From Serpentinicella sp031432315 (lineage in GTDB: Bacteria; Bacillota; Clostridia; Peptostreptococcales; Natronincolaceae): DNA of 64,000 nucleotides. The stretch covers positions 62,001-126,000 of the forward strand of contig NZ_JAVKGO010000002.1 of assembly GCF_031432315.1 (NCBI RefSeq), written 5' to 3'. The number at the start of each line of letters is the position of its first letter. The stretch's first letter is position 1. Shown here piece after piece: positions 24,894 to 33,991 of the stretch. The position numbers and the translations under genes are program-made. Below the pieces are notes generated by a model that was not told the DNA's origin, did not search any database, and was given only the letters and a program-made list of their open reading frames with translations.

Positions 24894-26945
24894 ATGTACA
24901 GGTGTTTTGAAGAAATACAAGATAGACTAAACGAACAACAAAAAGAAGCAGCACAGCACGTAGATGGCCCAGCCATTATATTAGCCGTTGCAGGCTCAGG
25001 AAAAACAACAACTCTTTGCACTAGAACTGCAAATTTAATTTTAAATCATAGAATCAATCCAAAAACCATTATGACCTTAACTTTTTCAAAAGCTGCAGCA
25101 AAAGATATGAAAAAAAGGTTTGGGGATGTTTTTGGACATCTTATTGATACAAACCATTTAGCATTTAGTACGATACATGCATTTGCTTATAAAATAATAT
25201 TACAATACTACAGGCAAATGAACAGAAGATTAATGATTATAGAAGATAGTACGAATCCTCTAAATAAACACCGGATTCTTAAAAATATTTACCAACAGCT
25301 CAATAACGGGTATGCTACAGAAGAAACAGTAGAAGAAATGTTAAGTCTTATCACCTATATTAAAAATATGATGCTAAGAAAAGAAGAAATAGCGGGAATA
25401 GATACAAATGTTAAAAACTTTATTCAGATATATAATCAATACGAGACTTTTAAAGAAGAAAATTTGTATATTGATTACGACGATATGTTAACAGTAGCAT
25501 ATAAGATACTTAAAGAAAGACCTAAGCTTTTAGAAGGACTGCAAAATAGATATCAATATTGGCAAATTGATGAATTTCAAGATACGAGTAAAATACAATA
25601 TGAAATGATAAAGTTACTCATACATCCTAAAAATAATATTTTTTGTGTAGGAGATGACGATCAAACCCTTTATAGCTGGCGTGGGTCCTACCCTAAAATT
25701 TTGCTAGACTTTAATAAGGTTTTTAAAAAGGCTAAAGTTTACTTCATGGAAGAAAACTTTAGAAGTACAAAAGATATCGTAGAATTAAGTGATTATATTA
25801 TAGACAAGAACAAAGAACGGTATAAGAAAAATATATTTACAAATAATCTAAATGGTCCTGCTATTATGATAAATGAATTCAAAGATCAAACTGAACAGAT
25901 AAATACAGTGATTGAACGTATTAAAGAAAGCAATACCGAAAAAGCTATTCTTTACAGAAATAATTTTTCAGCCATTCCTTTTATGGATAAACTCAATGAG
26001 GAAAATATTGATTTTTACATAAGAGAACATAAGTTGTCTTTTTTAAAGCACTGGATCGTAAATGATATTATCTGTTTTATAAATTTAGCCTACGATCCCT
26101 GCGACTTCGAAAGCTTTACAAAAATATACTATAAGCTTGATGCCTACCTATCGAAGGATGTTCTCAATTATGTTGGAAATTTATCTAAAAAGCAGGCCGG
26201 TAATCGTATTTTAGATATTGTTTTGACCTATGATGGATTAAAACCAAGACAAAGAGATAGAATCCATGAGCTTAAGTTAGATTTTGATGCGATAAAATCA
26301 GGAAATAAAAAGAATATTATAGGATATATAGAAAAAGAAATGTACTATGGAAAATATCTTCAAAATCAAGATCATACCCCACAGGAAACTGCAAATAACA
26401 TTTTAGGTACACTAAAATATTTAGCAAGGGATTGTTCTAATGGGTCTGACCTAATGACTAAATTAGATACATTACAAATTATCATTCAAAAAGCAAAGAA
26501 AAATGTAAACAGTAAATTGATTTTATCAACAGTCCATGCATCTAAAGGATTAGAATTTGAAGAAGTCTACTTAATAGATCTTATAGAAGGGTTATTTCCC
26601 TTCACTTCAAACAGTAAAGAAGAAAATGATAGTGAAATAGAAGAAGAAAGGCGAGTATACTACGTGGCTTTAACAAGGGCTATAAACAAGTTAAGGCTTT
26701 GCACTCTTAAAACTCGGTTTAATAATCAAGTCAATTGCTCTCGCTTTATAAGTGAAACAAAATTGTTTTTAAAGAAATGCCCTAGTACGTATAATATTGG
26801 TATGAAAATAACACATAAACAGTATGGTGAAGGGGAAATAAAATCTATTTCCTCAGATAAAGTAGCAAAAGTTACTTTTAAAAAACATGGTACGAAAAAG
26901 TTATTATTAGACTTTTGTGAACAGAACAATTTAATATATGTATAA
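24894..26945 (+). CDS. UvrD/Rep-like superfamily 1 DNA helicase
   Basis: A 683-residue ATP-dependent 3'-5' helicase. Motif I is AVAGSGKTTT near residue 32, motif Ia LTFSKAAAKDMKKRF, motif II QIDEFQDTS near 220, motif III GDDDQTLYSWRGS near 250, motif V STVHASKGLEFEEVYLIDL near 545 and motif VI EERRVYYVALTRA near 585. A short C-terminal segment (about 620-680) looks like the basic tail of PcrA relatives. ATG 24894 is preceded by AAAGGTG. I infer a role in DNA repair or replication restart. It is not obviously linked to its neighbours. Confidence 0.93.
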   Translation: MYRCFEEIQDRLNEQQKEAAQHVDGPAIILAVAGSGKTTTLCTRTANLILNHRINPKTIMTLTFSKAAAKDMKKRFGDVFGHLIDTNHLAFSTIHAFAYKIILQYYRQMNRRLMIIEDSTNPLNKHRILKNIYQQLNNGYATEETVEEMLSLITYIKNMMLRKEEIAGIDTNVKNFIQIYNQYETFKEENLYIDYDDMLTVAYKILKERPKLLEGLQNRYQYWQIDEFQDTSKIQYEMIKLLIHPKNNIFCVGDDDQTLYSWRGSYPKILLDFNKVFKKAKVYFMEENFRSTKDIVELSDYIIDKNKERYKKNIFTNNLNGPAIMINEFKDQTEQINTVIERIKESNTEKAILYRNNFSAIPFMDKLNEENIDFYIREHKLSFLKHWIVNDIICFINLAYDPCDFESFTKIYYKLDAYLSKDVLNYVGNLSKKQAGNRILDIVLTYDGLKPRQRDRIHELKLDFDAIKSGNKKNIIGYIEKEMYYGKYLQNQDHTPQETANNILGTLKYLARDCSNGSDLMTKLDTLQIIIQKAKKNVNSKLILSTVHASKGLEFEEVYLIDLIEGLFPFTSNSKEENDSEIEEERRVYYVALTRAINKLRLCTLKTRFNNQVNCSRFISETKLFLKKCPSTYNIGMKITHKQYGEGEIKSISSDKVAKVTFKKHGTKKLLLDFCEQNNLIYV

Positions 26946-27021
26946 AAGCAGGGTATTTATTGATTTTTATGTACTTAGACAGAAGCAAAGTAAATGTGAT
27001 AAGAATAGAGAGGATGTTATT

Positions 27022-27432
27022 ATGAATAAAATAACCAGTGAGACCCCAAATAAGTGTTTAGACTATTGTGATATGCCTAAATTAACAGCGACTGATTATG
27101 CAACTTTAATCAGAGCGCTCGTTTACACTAAAAATAAGGAGTTACCCGTGGAGATTATTGATCATACTACGAATAGTAATATTAAGGCGCAAGTTCAATT
27201 CTTTTCAGTTGCATATTCAGAAGGAGAAGAAGGGATCTCAGATAGCATAATTATAAAATACACAACAAGCGACTCACAGGAGATAAAAACTTTGTCCTTT
27301 GAAAGCATTGGTAGAAGAAATGTAACTAAAGATAGGAAAAGTGGTACCCGTACTTTTTATAGATACCATATTAATTTAGAAGGGGAAAAGGCCTATAGGT
27401 TAACCTTTAATAGAAGAATATCTAAATCATAA
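27022..27432 (+). CDS. Hypothetical protein (136 aa)
   Basis: A soluble protein I do not recognise. The start ATG 27022 follows AGAGAGGA; the frame extends upstream to 26938, but that part overlaps the helicase tail and lacks a ribosome-binding site. The sequence is rich in beta-strand patterns and charged residues, ending in a basic segment (YRLTFNRRISKS). It may be a small beta-barrel or binding protein. It follows the helicase by 76 nt in the same orientation and may be co-transcribed. Confidence 0.6.
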   Translation: MNKITSETPNKCLDYCDMPKLTATDYATLIRALVYTKNKELPVEIIDHTTNSNIKAQVQFFSVAYSEGEEGISDSIIIKYTTSDSQEIKTLSFESIGRRNVTKDRKSGTRTFYRYHINLEGEKAYRLTFNRRISKS

Positions 27433-27637
27433 TATCTAAGCTTAGGGTTTAAATAGAATGTTTCTTGAGATATTTCTTTCATCTTAACATAATATATCGT
27501 ACTTCTAGTGTGTCGATGATAAATAATTATTTTTTCAATAATTTATTACAAAGCGTCTAAAATAAAAGATGACTTACAGATCGTTATAATATATGATAAA
27601 ATATAAAAAAATAGAGATTTACTAAGGAGTACATGTT

Positions 27638-28726
27638 ATGTATCTATCTAACAGAAAACGTAATGTATTATTAGACGTATTGCTATTTTCAATTGTAGCG
27701 ATTCTTATTTTCTTAATAAGAGACAATATTATGAATGTGGTGACACCATTTATTTATGCTTTAGTTGTTGCATTTTTACTTAACCCAATTGTCAACTTAA
27801 TCGAAAGAAAAGGCATAAAAAGGATTTTTGCAATACTTATTGTTTTTTTAGTTATTATATTGATCATTTCAGCTGTGTTTGCTACATTTATGCCAAGATT
27901 AACAAAAGATTTATCAATATTTGCAAGAGACATACCTCAAATATTTGCAACAATAGAGCGGTTTGTTGTAGATTTTAGAACTGGCGAATTAGGAATACTG
28001 CCAGATTGGTCAAGGCAATTATTCGATTTTGATATAGAGATGAATAAAGTATCTGAAGTGGTAAGAAACTCATTTAATCAGCTATCTGCTGCACTACTAT
28101 CTTCTACAGGTGCATTACTAGATATAATTATGACACCAATTATTGCCTTTTATTATTTAAAAGATAAAGATAAACTGACCGAATTTTTTATGCAGTACTT
28201 TAGTGAAAAACGGGCAAATAAAATAAAAGAAATTGGACGAGAAATTAATAAAGTGCTTGGTGGTTTTATAAGAGGACAACTTTTAGTTGCAACCTTTGTT
28301 GGTATTTTAACTGGACTAGGATGCTGGTTTATCGGGGTACCCTATGCCATGACAATTGGTCTTGTAGCGGGTATTACGAATATTATTCCTTACTTTGGGC
28401 CATGGATAGGTGGGATTTTACCTGTTGTACTTGCATTAATGAATAATCCTATTACGGCTATCTGGGTAACTATTTGGATTATTGTTGTTCAACAGATAGA
28501 ATCAAGTTTTATATCTCCACAGATTATGTCAAATAGTGTAGGATTACATCCGCTAAACGTTATATTTTCTGTTCTTTTATTTGGAAATATTTTTGGTATA
28601 CCAGGCATGATTATAGCTGTTCCTTTAACAGGTACGATCAAGGTTTTTATTAAATTTATATCTGAGTATAGAAGAGCATATAGAGAAAAGAATATACTAA
28701 CCAGTGATTCCAATATCTCTGACTAA
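27638..28726 (+). CDS. AI-2E family transporter (TqsA/YdiK-like)
   Basis: A 362-residue membrane protein with about eight helices. Hallmarks are the N-terminal pair of helices with PFIYALVVAFLLNPIVN and the later conserved stretch GITNIIPYFGPWIGGILP (about residues 245-262) followed by QQIESSFISPQIMS. Members export small molecules or exchange ions; some act as Na+(Li+)/H+ antiporters. AI-2 transport should not be assumed. Start after AAGGAG. Monocistronic, with a terminator just downstream. Confidence 0.92.
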   Translation: MYLSNRKRNVLLDVLLFSIVAILIFLIRDNIMNVVTPFIYALVVAFLLNPIVNLIERKGIKRIFAILIVFLVIILIISAVFATFMPRLTKDLSIFARDIPQIFATIERFVVDFRTGELGILPDWSRQLFDFDIEMNKVSEVVRNSFNQLSAALLSSTGALLDIIMTPIIAFYYLKDKDKLTEFFMQYFSEKRANKIKEIGREINKVLGGFIRGQLLVATFVGILTGLGCWFIGVPYAMTIGLVAGITNIIPYFGPWIGGILPVVLALMNNPITAIWVTIWIIVVQQIESSFISPQIMSNSVGLHPLNVIFSVLLFGNIFGIPGMIIAVPLTGTIKVFIKFISEYRRAYREKNILTSDSNISD

Positions 28727-28727
28727 G

Positions 28728-28760
28728 AAAAGCCGAAGGTTAAAATTACCTTCGGCTTTA
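28728..28760 (+). terminator. Terminator after AI-2E family gene
   Basis: AAAGCCGAAGGT (28729-28740) pairs perfectly with ACCTTCGGCTTT (28748-28759). The T tail is modest. Confidence 0.75.
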
Positions 28761-28898
28761 ATCATAATACAGGGTGAATACCTTACGAATTAACATCTCA
28801 GTACAGTGGAGTTTTATGTTAGTGGAAGGGAAGCTTCCATAAGCTATCTGGCCTTAATAATTAAGATCTACAGTATTAATGATTTTCAATTCTTGTTG

Positions 28899-29639
28899 TT
28901 AAGATAGATATTTACGTAATCGTTTATTTATAATTTGTTCCCGAAAATCCTTAGTAATTGTTATGAACATAGATTGCCTTAATAAAGAATGATCACTTTC
29001 CTGCCAAGTATGATGACCTTTTTGTGCACTTCTACATATAACAAAATCATACTTATCCCCGGAGTAGATTTTAAAACCCTCAGCAATGCATCTTTTTTGA
29101 AAATCAGTTTCTACAGCTAAAGTGATATCATTAAACTTTAATTTTTTTGTTATGTCTTTTTTGTAAACTAAAGTTGCATCTGGGACATGACGAAAAAATC
29201 TATTTTGTAAACTAGGCTGATAAAGCGCAAGTACACCATTACGTGCAAAATAAATGTAAGTGGTCGCTTTACCAACAATATCAGTATCGACTTTTTTAAA
29301 ACAGTTCATAGAATTAATTAAGTAAAAAGGAGAGTAGTAATCATCGTCATCAAAGTGTGCAATATAATCATACTTAGCTTTTTCTAAAGCAAAGTTTTTA
29401 CATGCGCCTAAACTTGCACTTTCATCTATTTGATAAACCCTTACATTTGGGTATTTTTTTGCTTTCTGTTGCCACTTATCTAATTCCATCGTATTTTTAT
29501 TTAATACAATAATTAGCTCTTTATTTTTATAGTATTGTCTATCAAAGTTGTTAAAGACTTGATCCATATGTTGATCTCTCATTGTTGGTGTAATAATGGA
29601 TACAAAAGGCTGAGATGAGTTTTTTATTCGAAGATTCAT
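28899..29639 (-). CDS. Family 2 glycosyltransferase
   Basis: A 246-residue GT-A fold transferase. The N-terminal FVSIITPTMRDQ strand, the nucleotide-sugar region and the metal-binding acidic motif HFDDDDYY (about residues 95-102) are all present, with no membrane segments. A later ETDFQKRC segment fits the acceptor/catalytic side. It lies 23 nt downstream of the epimerase gene on the same strand, suggesting an operon for making and transferring a sugar, perhaps for the envelope, flagella or spore surface (inference). Confidence 0.9.
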   Translation of the reverse strand: MNLRIKNSSQPFVSIITPTMRDQHMDQVFNNFDRQYYKNKELIIVLNKNTMELDKWQQKAKKYPNVRVYQIDESASLGACKNFALEKAKYDYIAHFDDDDYYSPFYLINSMNCFKKVDTDIVGKATTYIYFARNGVLALYQPSLQNRFFRHVPDATLVYKKDITKKLKFNDITLAVETDFQKRCIAEGFKIYSGDKYDFVICRSAQKGHHTWQESDHSLLRQSMFITITKDFREQIINKRLRKYLS

Positions 29640-29662
29640 AAAGTCTCAGATAGCTCCTTTCC

Positions 29663-30577
29663 TCAAGAATTTTTATAATTTAAAATTGATTTTTTAAGTC
29701 CTGCATCTAATGCGTACTTAGGTGACCAGTTTAACATTTCTTTTGATTTATTAATGTCGAAGAAACTATTTTCAATATCACCAGGCTTTGCTCTAGCGTA
29801 TATTGGGGTTTCAGATATGTTTAAGATTTTAGAAATTAGCGCATACAGATTGATTATAGAACAGCTTTTGCCTGTTCCAATGTTTAATACTGCATTAATA
29901 TTTTTTTTCATAGAGAGAATATTTGCATTTACAACGTCGTCAACGTAAATAAAGTCTCTCGTATTACTTCCATCACCATAAATTTTTACTTTTTTATTGT
30001 TGAGACAGTGATCAATAAAAATGGATATTACACCACCTTCGCCCTTTGGATCTTGTCTTTTTCCATAGACATTAGCGTAGCGAAGTATAGTATAATCTAA
30101 ACCGAAACTCTTGGCGTACTGTAAAATATAGTTCTCAGCGGATAGCTTAGATAATCCATAAAAAGAAATCGGAGAGAGTGGGTGTTGTTCATCTATTCCT
30201 AAATAGTTAGGTTCTCCATATACCGCAGCAGAGGAGGAAAAGATTATTTTTTTTACATGTGTTAAAAGACAAGCATTAAGCACATTAATTGTACCTAAAA
30301 TGTTAGTGGATGCATCTTCTATTGGATGATTATGAGAATAACTAACAGAAATTTGAGCTGCAAGATGAAAAACAATATCAAAATTTTCAGTTTTGAAAAT
30401 TTCAATAATACTAGGGTCAGTAATATCCCTATAATAAAATTTTGCACCACTATGTATATTATCCTCTTTACCAGTGGATAAGTTATCTATTACTGTTACA
30501 AAATGACCCTGTGCAAGTAGAGTGTCCACAAGATTAGAACCAATAAATCCAGCGCCACCGATAACTAAAAGTTTCAT
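29663..30577 (-). CDS. NAD-dependent sugar-nucleotide epimerase/dehydratase (GalE-like)
   Basis: A 304-residue short-chain dehydrogenase of extended type. The NAD-binding motif is GGAGFIGSN at residues 7-15. The catalytic triad is visible as Ser in FSSSAAVYGEP and YGLSK (YxxxK) near 145-150. IDNLSTG and FHLAAQISV are typical of UDP-glucose/UDP-GlcNAc 4-epimerases. ATG 30577 is chosen because GGTGA precedes it; an in-frame TTG four codons earlier lies in the ribosome-binding site. It forms an operon with the glycosyltransferase. Confidence 0.93.
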   Translation of the reverse strand: MKLLVIGGAGFIGSNLVDTLLAQGHFVTVIDNLSTGKEDNIHSGAKFYYRDITDPSIIEIFKTENFDIVFHLAAQISVSYSHNHPIEDASTNILGTINVLNACLLTHVKKIIFSSSAAVYGEPNYLGIDEQHPLSPISFYGLSKLSAENYILQYAKSFGLDYTILRYANVYGKRQDPKGEGGVISIFIDHCLNNKKVKIYGDGSNTRDFIYVDDVVNANILSMKKNINAVLNIGTGKSCSIINLYALISKILNISETPIYARAKPGDIENSFFDINKSKEMLNWSPKYALDAGLKKSILNYKNS

Positions 30578-30714
30578 AGCATTCACCAACTTTAAATATA
30601 GTACATTTACTTAGTTCATTGTATTCTGCAATAGTAATTAAGTGATTAAAATATTAAATGTGTAAGTGGTATATTTACATAATTAGGGGTTTTGATAGTA
30701 TAAATATACAAAAT

Positions 30715-30933
30715 AGCGACAGAGTCGCTTTTGCTAGGAAACCCTAGGTTTCCTTCGACGACAGCAAAGCTGTCTGAGCACCTTCCTAAATACGGGCAGG
30801 GGATTTCATCCCCTACAACCCCTATTTATATAGTAAGAAAATACTATTTTCTTACTATATAAATGTTACCTGAGGTTGCGCCTCATTTGTTGACTTGTAT
30901 CATTGAATTTATAGCGAAAAAACAAGCCGACAA
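30715..30933. repeat. Non-coding cluster of perfect hairpins with three-base loops
   Basis: Six consecutive dyads each close on a three-base loop: 30715-30729 (stem 6, loop AGA), 30736-30754 (stem 8, CTA), 30760-30774 (stem 6, AAA), 30798-30814 (stem 7, TTC), 30824-30864 (stem 19, ACT) and 30871-30885 (stem 5 plus one G-U pair, TGC). A seventh, looser pairing joins 30888-30900 and 30921-30933. The DNA is richer in GC than its surroundings and contains no ORF. Part of it recurs at 6838-6858, so it is a dispersed element. The rest of 30578-31147 shows no gene that I can support. Confidence 0.75.
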
Positions 30934-31147
30934 ATTCGAAGCAGAGAAGGTATATTTTTTATATCTATTGGTCTAAAATTAATTATGCAATTTCCTCATG
31001 TAATTTCTAAATAATTGAGCTTTTACAAAAGAAGACAAATGTCAGTGATTAATTTGCATATTCCCCGGGAAATTACGGCATGTAACACTAATTTAATAAA
31101 AGTAGGTAAAAGGAATAGATTTAGTGGTATTATGGTAAAAAAAGCAC

Positions 31148-31180
31148 AAAAAACAGAGATCACTGTAGATCTCTGTTTTG
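31148..31180 (-). terminator. Terminator of the persulfide reductase gene
   Basis: A 12-bp stem, AAAACAGAGATC (31150-31161) with GATCTCTGTTTT (31168-31179). On the minus strand it exits into a run of Ts, fitting the gene ending at 31239. Confidence 0.85.
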
Positions 31181-31238
31181 TATATATAATTATGAATCAT
31201 CATTAGATAAATCAAATTTACATTCAACACAAGAATGC

Positions 31239-33740
31239 TTAAATGAATAAGTTTAAGTTAGAATCTTCAGCTTCACCAAGATAAGTGGCAACACCACCAA
31301 CTTCAACACCGTCAATTAACTCTTCTTCTTTAATCCCCATAATATCCATAGACATAGCGCAAGCAACTAGGTTAACACCAACATCCATAGCATTTTTCAT
31401 CAGTACATCAAGAGAATCGACATTTTTTTGACTCATAACATATTGAATCATTCTCGGCCCCATTCCAGCCATATTCATTTTTGAAATAGGCAGTTTTTTT
31501 GTTCCACGAGGCATCATACGACCAAACATTTTTTCAATGAAGGATTTTCTAACCTTTGGTGATGTATGTTTTCTCAATACATTTAACCCCCAAAAAGTAA
31601 AGAATAAAGTTACTTTTTTGCCCATTGTTGCAGCCCCAGATGCAATGATAAAGGATGCTAAAGCCTTATCTAAATCCCCACTAAATACAACAATAGTGGC
31701 ATTTTCTTTATCTTCATGGACAACAATGGATTGATCTTTTTCTTGATTACCTTTTAAGCTTTTTTTGGGAGTACCTTTTTGTATAAAGCACTTAAATGCA
31801 TTATCATCAAAGTCGCTTTTTAAAAGTGTATTGCCAGTCTTCTGGCACCAAGCGTTAATATCCTTTGAAAAACCAGGGTCTGTAGCTGAAACTTCTAGTA
31901 TTTCGCCTTCCTTCATGTTGTTAATAGCTTGGTAGACCTGCATGATCGGTCCAGGACACTGTAGCCCACATGCATTAATTTGAACATGAGACGTTACTGC
32001 TTCATTTATTTCATCTTTTTCTGATCTACATTCTTTTTTCGCTACACCATCATCTTCTATTTGAATAGGGCAATTAGCTGTTATATTTGGTCTAAAAACA
32101 GTTTGATATGTTTTGTAACCACCGTCAAGGTTTTTAACCTTAAACCCAGCTTGTGATAAAATACGAGCTGCTAAGTAGCCTCTTAATCCAACTTGACAGA
32201 AAACATAAATGATTTCATCCTTGGGCAATTCATTTAATCTGTCTCTAAGTTGATGAAGAGGAATGTTAATCGCTTTTTCAATATGACCTAAATCTAATTC
32301 AATTTCTTCTCTTACATCAAGTAGTAGAGCACCATTTTCAACTAAGTCATTAACTTCATGCCACTGGAAGGTCTGAACATGATCATGAATCATATTTTCA
32401 GCGATAAATCCAATCATATTAACAGGGTCTTTCGCCGATGAGTAAGGCGGGGCATAGGTTAATTCTAAATCTTTAAGTTGTGTTACTTTAAGACCAGCAG
32501 ATATTGCTGTAGCTATGACATCCATACGTTTTTCTACACCATCATAACCCACTGCTTGGGCACCGTAAATTTTTTCTGTTTTCCTGTTGAATAAAACTTT
32601 TAAAGAAATTGGAAATGCACCAGGATAATAACCAGCATGGGATCCAGGATGAATGTGGATAACATCATATGGGATATCTAACTGTTTTAAGCTCTTTTCA
32701 TTTTTTCCTGTGGATGCAACGGTCATATCAAAAACTTTAGCAACAGCACTACCCATCGTGCCTAAGTATTTTTCCTTTGTACCTACAATATTATTTGAAA
32801 CAATACGACCTTGTTTGTTTGCGGGACCGGCTAATGGTAAAATAGTTTGATTTCCGGTAATAAAATCAGTAACTTCTATAGCATCTCCAAGGGCATAAAT
32901 ATTTTTCTCAGATGTTTGCAAGTATTCATCTACAACAATACCCCCACGATCTCCTATTTTTAAATTAGCCGACTTAGCTAATTGTAATTCAGGACGCACA
33001 CCAATAGAAAAAATGATTAAGTCAGGATTTAACTGCTTGCCACTTTCTAAGATAATCTCTTTACCTGCGTTCTCGAAGGACTTTACACCATCTTTTAATA
33101 TAAGGTCAACCTTTTTATCTTCGATATGATTGTGTAATATAGATGCCATTTCATAGTCTATAGGACCCATCACTTGTTCTGCCATTTCAACAATCGTTAC
33201 ATTAACGCCCCTATGAACTAAATTTTCAGCCATTTCTATACCAATAAACCCACCACCAATAACCACCGCAGATTTAGGTTGTTGTTCATCGACAAAGGCT
33301 TTAATTTGATCAGTGTCCGGTATTGTTCTTAGTGTGAATAAATTTTTTGCATCTTTAATACCAGGAATAGGGGGCAAAATAGGATTTGCACCAGGGGATA
33401 AAATCAAATAATCGTAGGATTCTTCATAAAGACTATTTTTCTTTAAATCTCTAACTTGTATTTTTTGTTCTTTAGGGTGTATTTCTGTAACCTCATTAAG
33501 CACTCGAATATCAATATTAAATTTAGAAGACATACCCTCAGGTGTTTGTACTAACAGCGCGTCTCTTTGCTGAATAACTTCTCCAATATAGTATGGAAGA
33601 CCGCAGTTAGCAAAGGAGATGTATTCACCTCTTTCAAATAAAATTATTTCTATATTTTCATCTAAACGTCTAAGACGGGCAGCAGCAGATGCACCTCCAG
33701 CAACACCACCAACGATTAAAACTCGTTTTTTATTGTTCAT
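31239..33740 (-). CDS. Multidomain CoA-disulfide/persulfide reductase (Pyr_redox-rhodanese-TusA-DsrE)
   Basis: An 833-residue cytoplasmic flavoenzyme. The FAD/NAD(P)H module (about residues 1-445) starts with GGVAGGASAAARLRR and has the single catalytic Cys in FANCGLPYY (about 44), as in CoA-disulfide and NADH-dependent persulfide reductases. A rhodanese domain (about 455-545) has Cys in VFCQVGLRG. A TusA/SirA-like domain (about 585-655) carries CGLQCPGP. A DsrE-family domain (about 680-833) ends the protein. The chain could relay sulfane sulfur between carriers. ATG 33740 follows GGAGG; the frame upstream to 33782 lacks support. Its promoter carries a dyad over the -35 box. Confidence 0.95.
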   Translation of the reverse strand: MNNKKRVLIVGGVAGGASAAARLRRLDENIEIILFERGEYISFANCGLPYYIGEVIQQRDALLVQTPEGMSSKFNIDIRVLNEVTEIHPKEQKIQVRDLKKNSLYEESYDYLILSPGANPILPPIPGIKDAKNLFTLRTIPDTDQIKAFVDEQQPKSAVVIGGGFIGIEMAENLVHRGVNVTIVEMAEQVMGPIDYEMASILHNHIEDKKVDLILKDGVKSFENAGKEIILESGKQLNPDLIIFSIGVRPELQLAKSANLKIGDRGGIVVDEYLQTSEKNIYALGDAIEVTDFITGNQTILPLAGPANKQGRIVSNNIVGTKEKYLGTMGSAVAKVFDMTVASTGKNEKSLKQLDIPYDVIHIHPGSHAGYYPGAFPISLKVLFNRKTEKIYGAQAVGYDGVEKRMDVIATAISAGLKVTQLKDLELTYAPPYSSAKDPVNMIGFIAENMIHDHVQTFQWHEVNDLVENGALLLDVREEIELDLGHIEKAINIPLHQLRDRLNELPKDEIIYVFCQVGLRGYLAARILSQAGFKVKNLDGGYKTYQTVFRPNITANCPIQIEDDGVAKKECRSEKDEINEAVTSHVQINACGLQCPGPIMQVYQAINNMKEGEILEVSATDPGFSKDINAWCQKTGNTLLKSDFDDNAFKCFIQKGTPKKSLKGNQEKDQSIVVHEDKENATIVVFSGDLDKALASFIIASGAATMGKKVTLFFTFWGLNVLRKHTSPKVRKSFIEKMFGRMMPRGTKKLPISKMNMAGMGPRMIQYVMSQKNVDSLDVLMKNAMDVGVNLVACAMSMDIMGIKEEELIDGVEVGGVATYLGEAEDSNLNLFI

Positions 33741-33796
33741 TTTATTACAACCTCCAATTAAAATTAAATAATAACATAGCAAATTATTATATTACA

Positions 33797-33840
33797 ATAT
33801 TATAATATATAGATTTATGTGTCAACTATTCAAATAGTTG
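33797..33840 (-). promoter_or_regulatory. Promoter of persulfide reductase gene with palindromic operator
   Basis: Read on the minus strand: perfect -35 TTGACA (33825-33820), then TAATAT at 17-nt spacing (33802-33797; alternatively TATAAT at 15). An 8-bp inverted repeat, CAACTATT-N2-AATAGTTG (33823-33840), overlaps the -35 box. Its style resembles ArsR-family sites, a family that includes persulfide-sensing repressors (inference). Confidence 0.6.
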
Positions 33841-33991
33841 TATTTATTTTGGCAAAAAGATGAAGGTTATATACAAATTATATAGAAGTAATAAACCATT
33901 AAACAAGAATAGTATGTTGGAATAAAAAAGTGTTAACCAATACGCTTTAGATAGAGAAAATAATAGCGTAAAAAGTTTAGGAGGTGAATTT

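Noticed and set aside
24719..24910. 63-codon ORF between the MATE and helicase genes
   Set aside because: It runs across the MATE terminator and into the helicase start and has no ribosome-binding site.
31015..31206. 63-codon plus-strand ORF between the hairpin repeat and the persulfide reductase gene
   Set aside because: It starts with TTG without a ribosome-binding site and runs through the terminator of the opposite gene; the composition looks non-coding.
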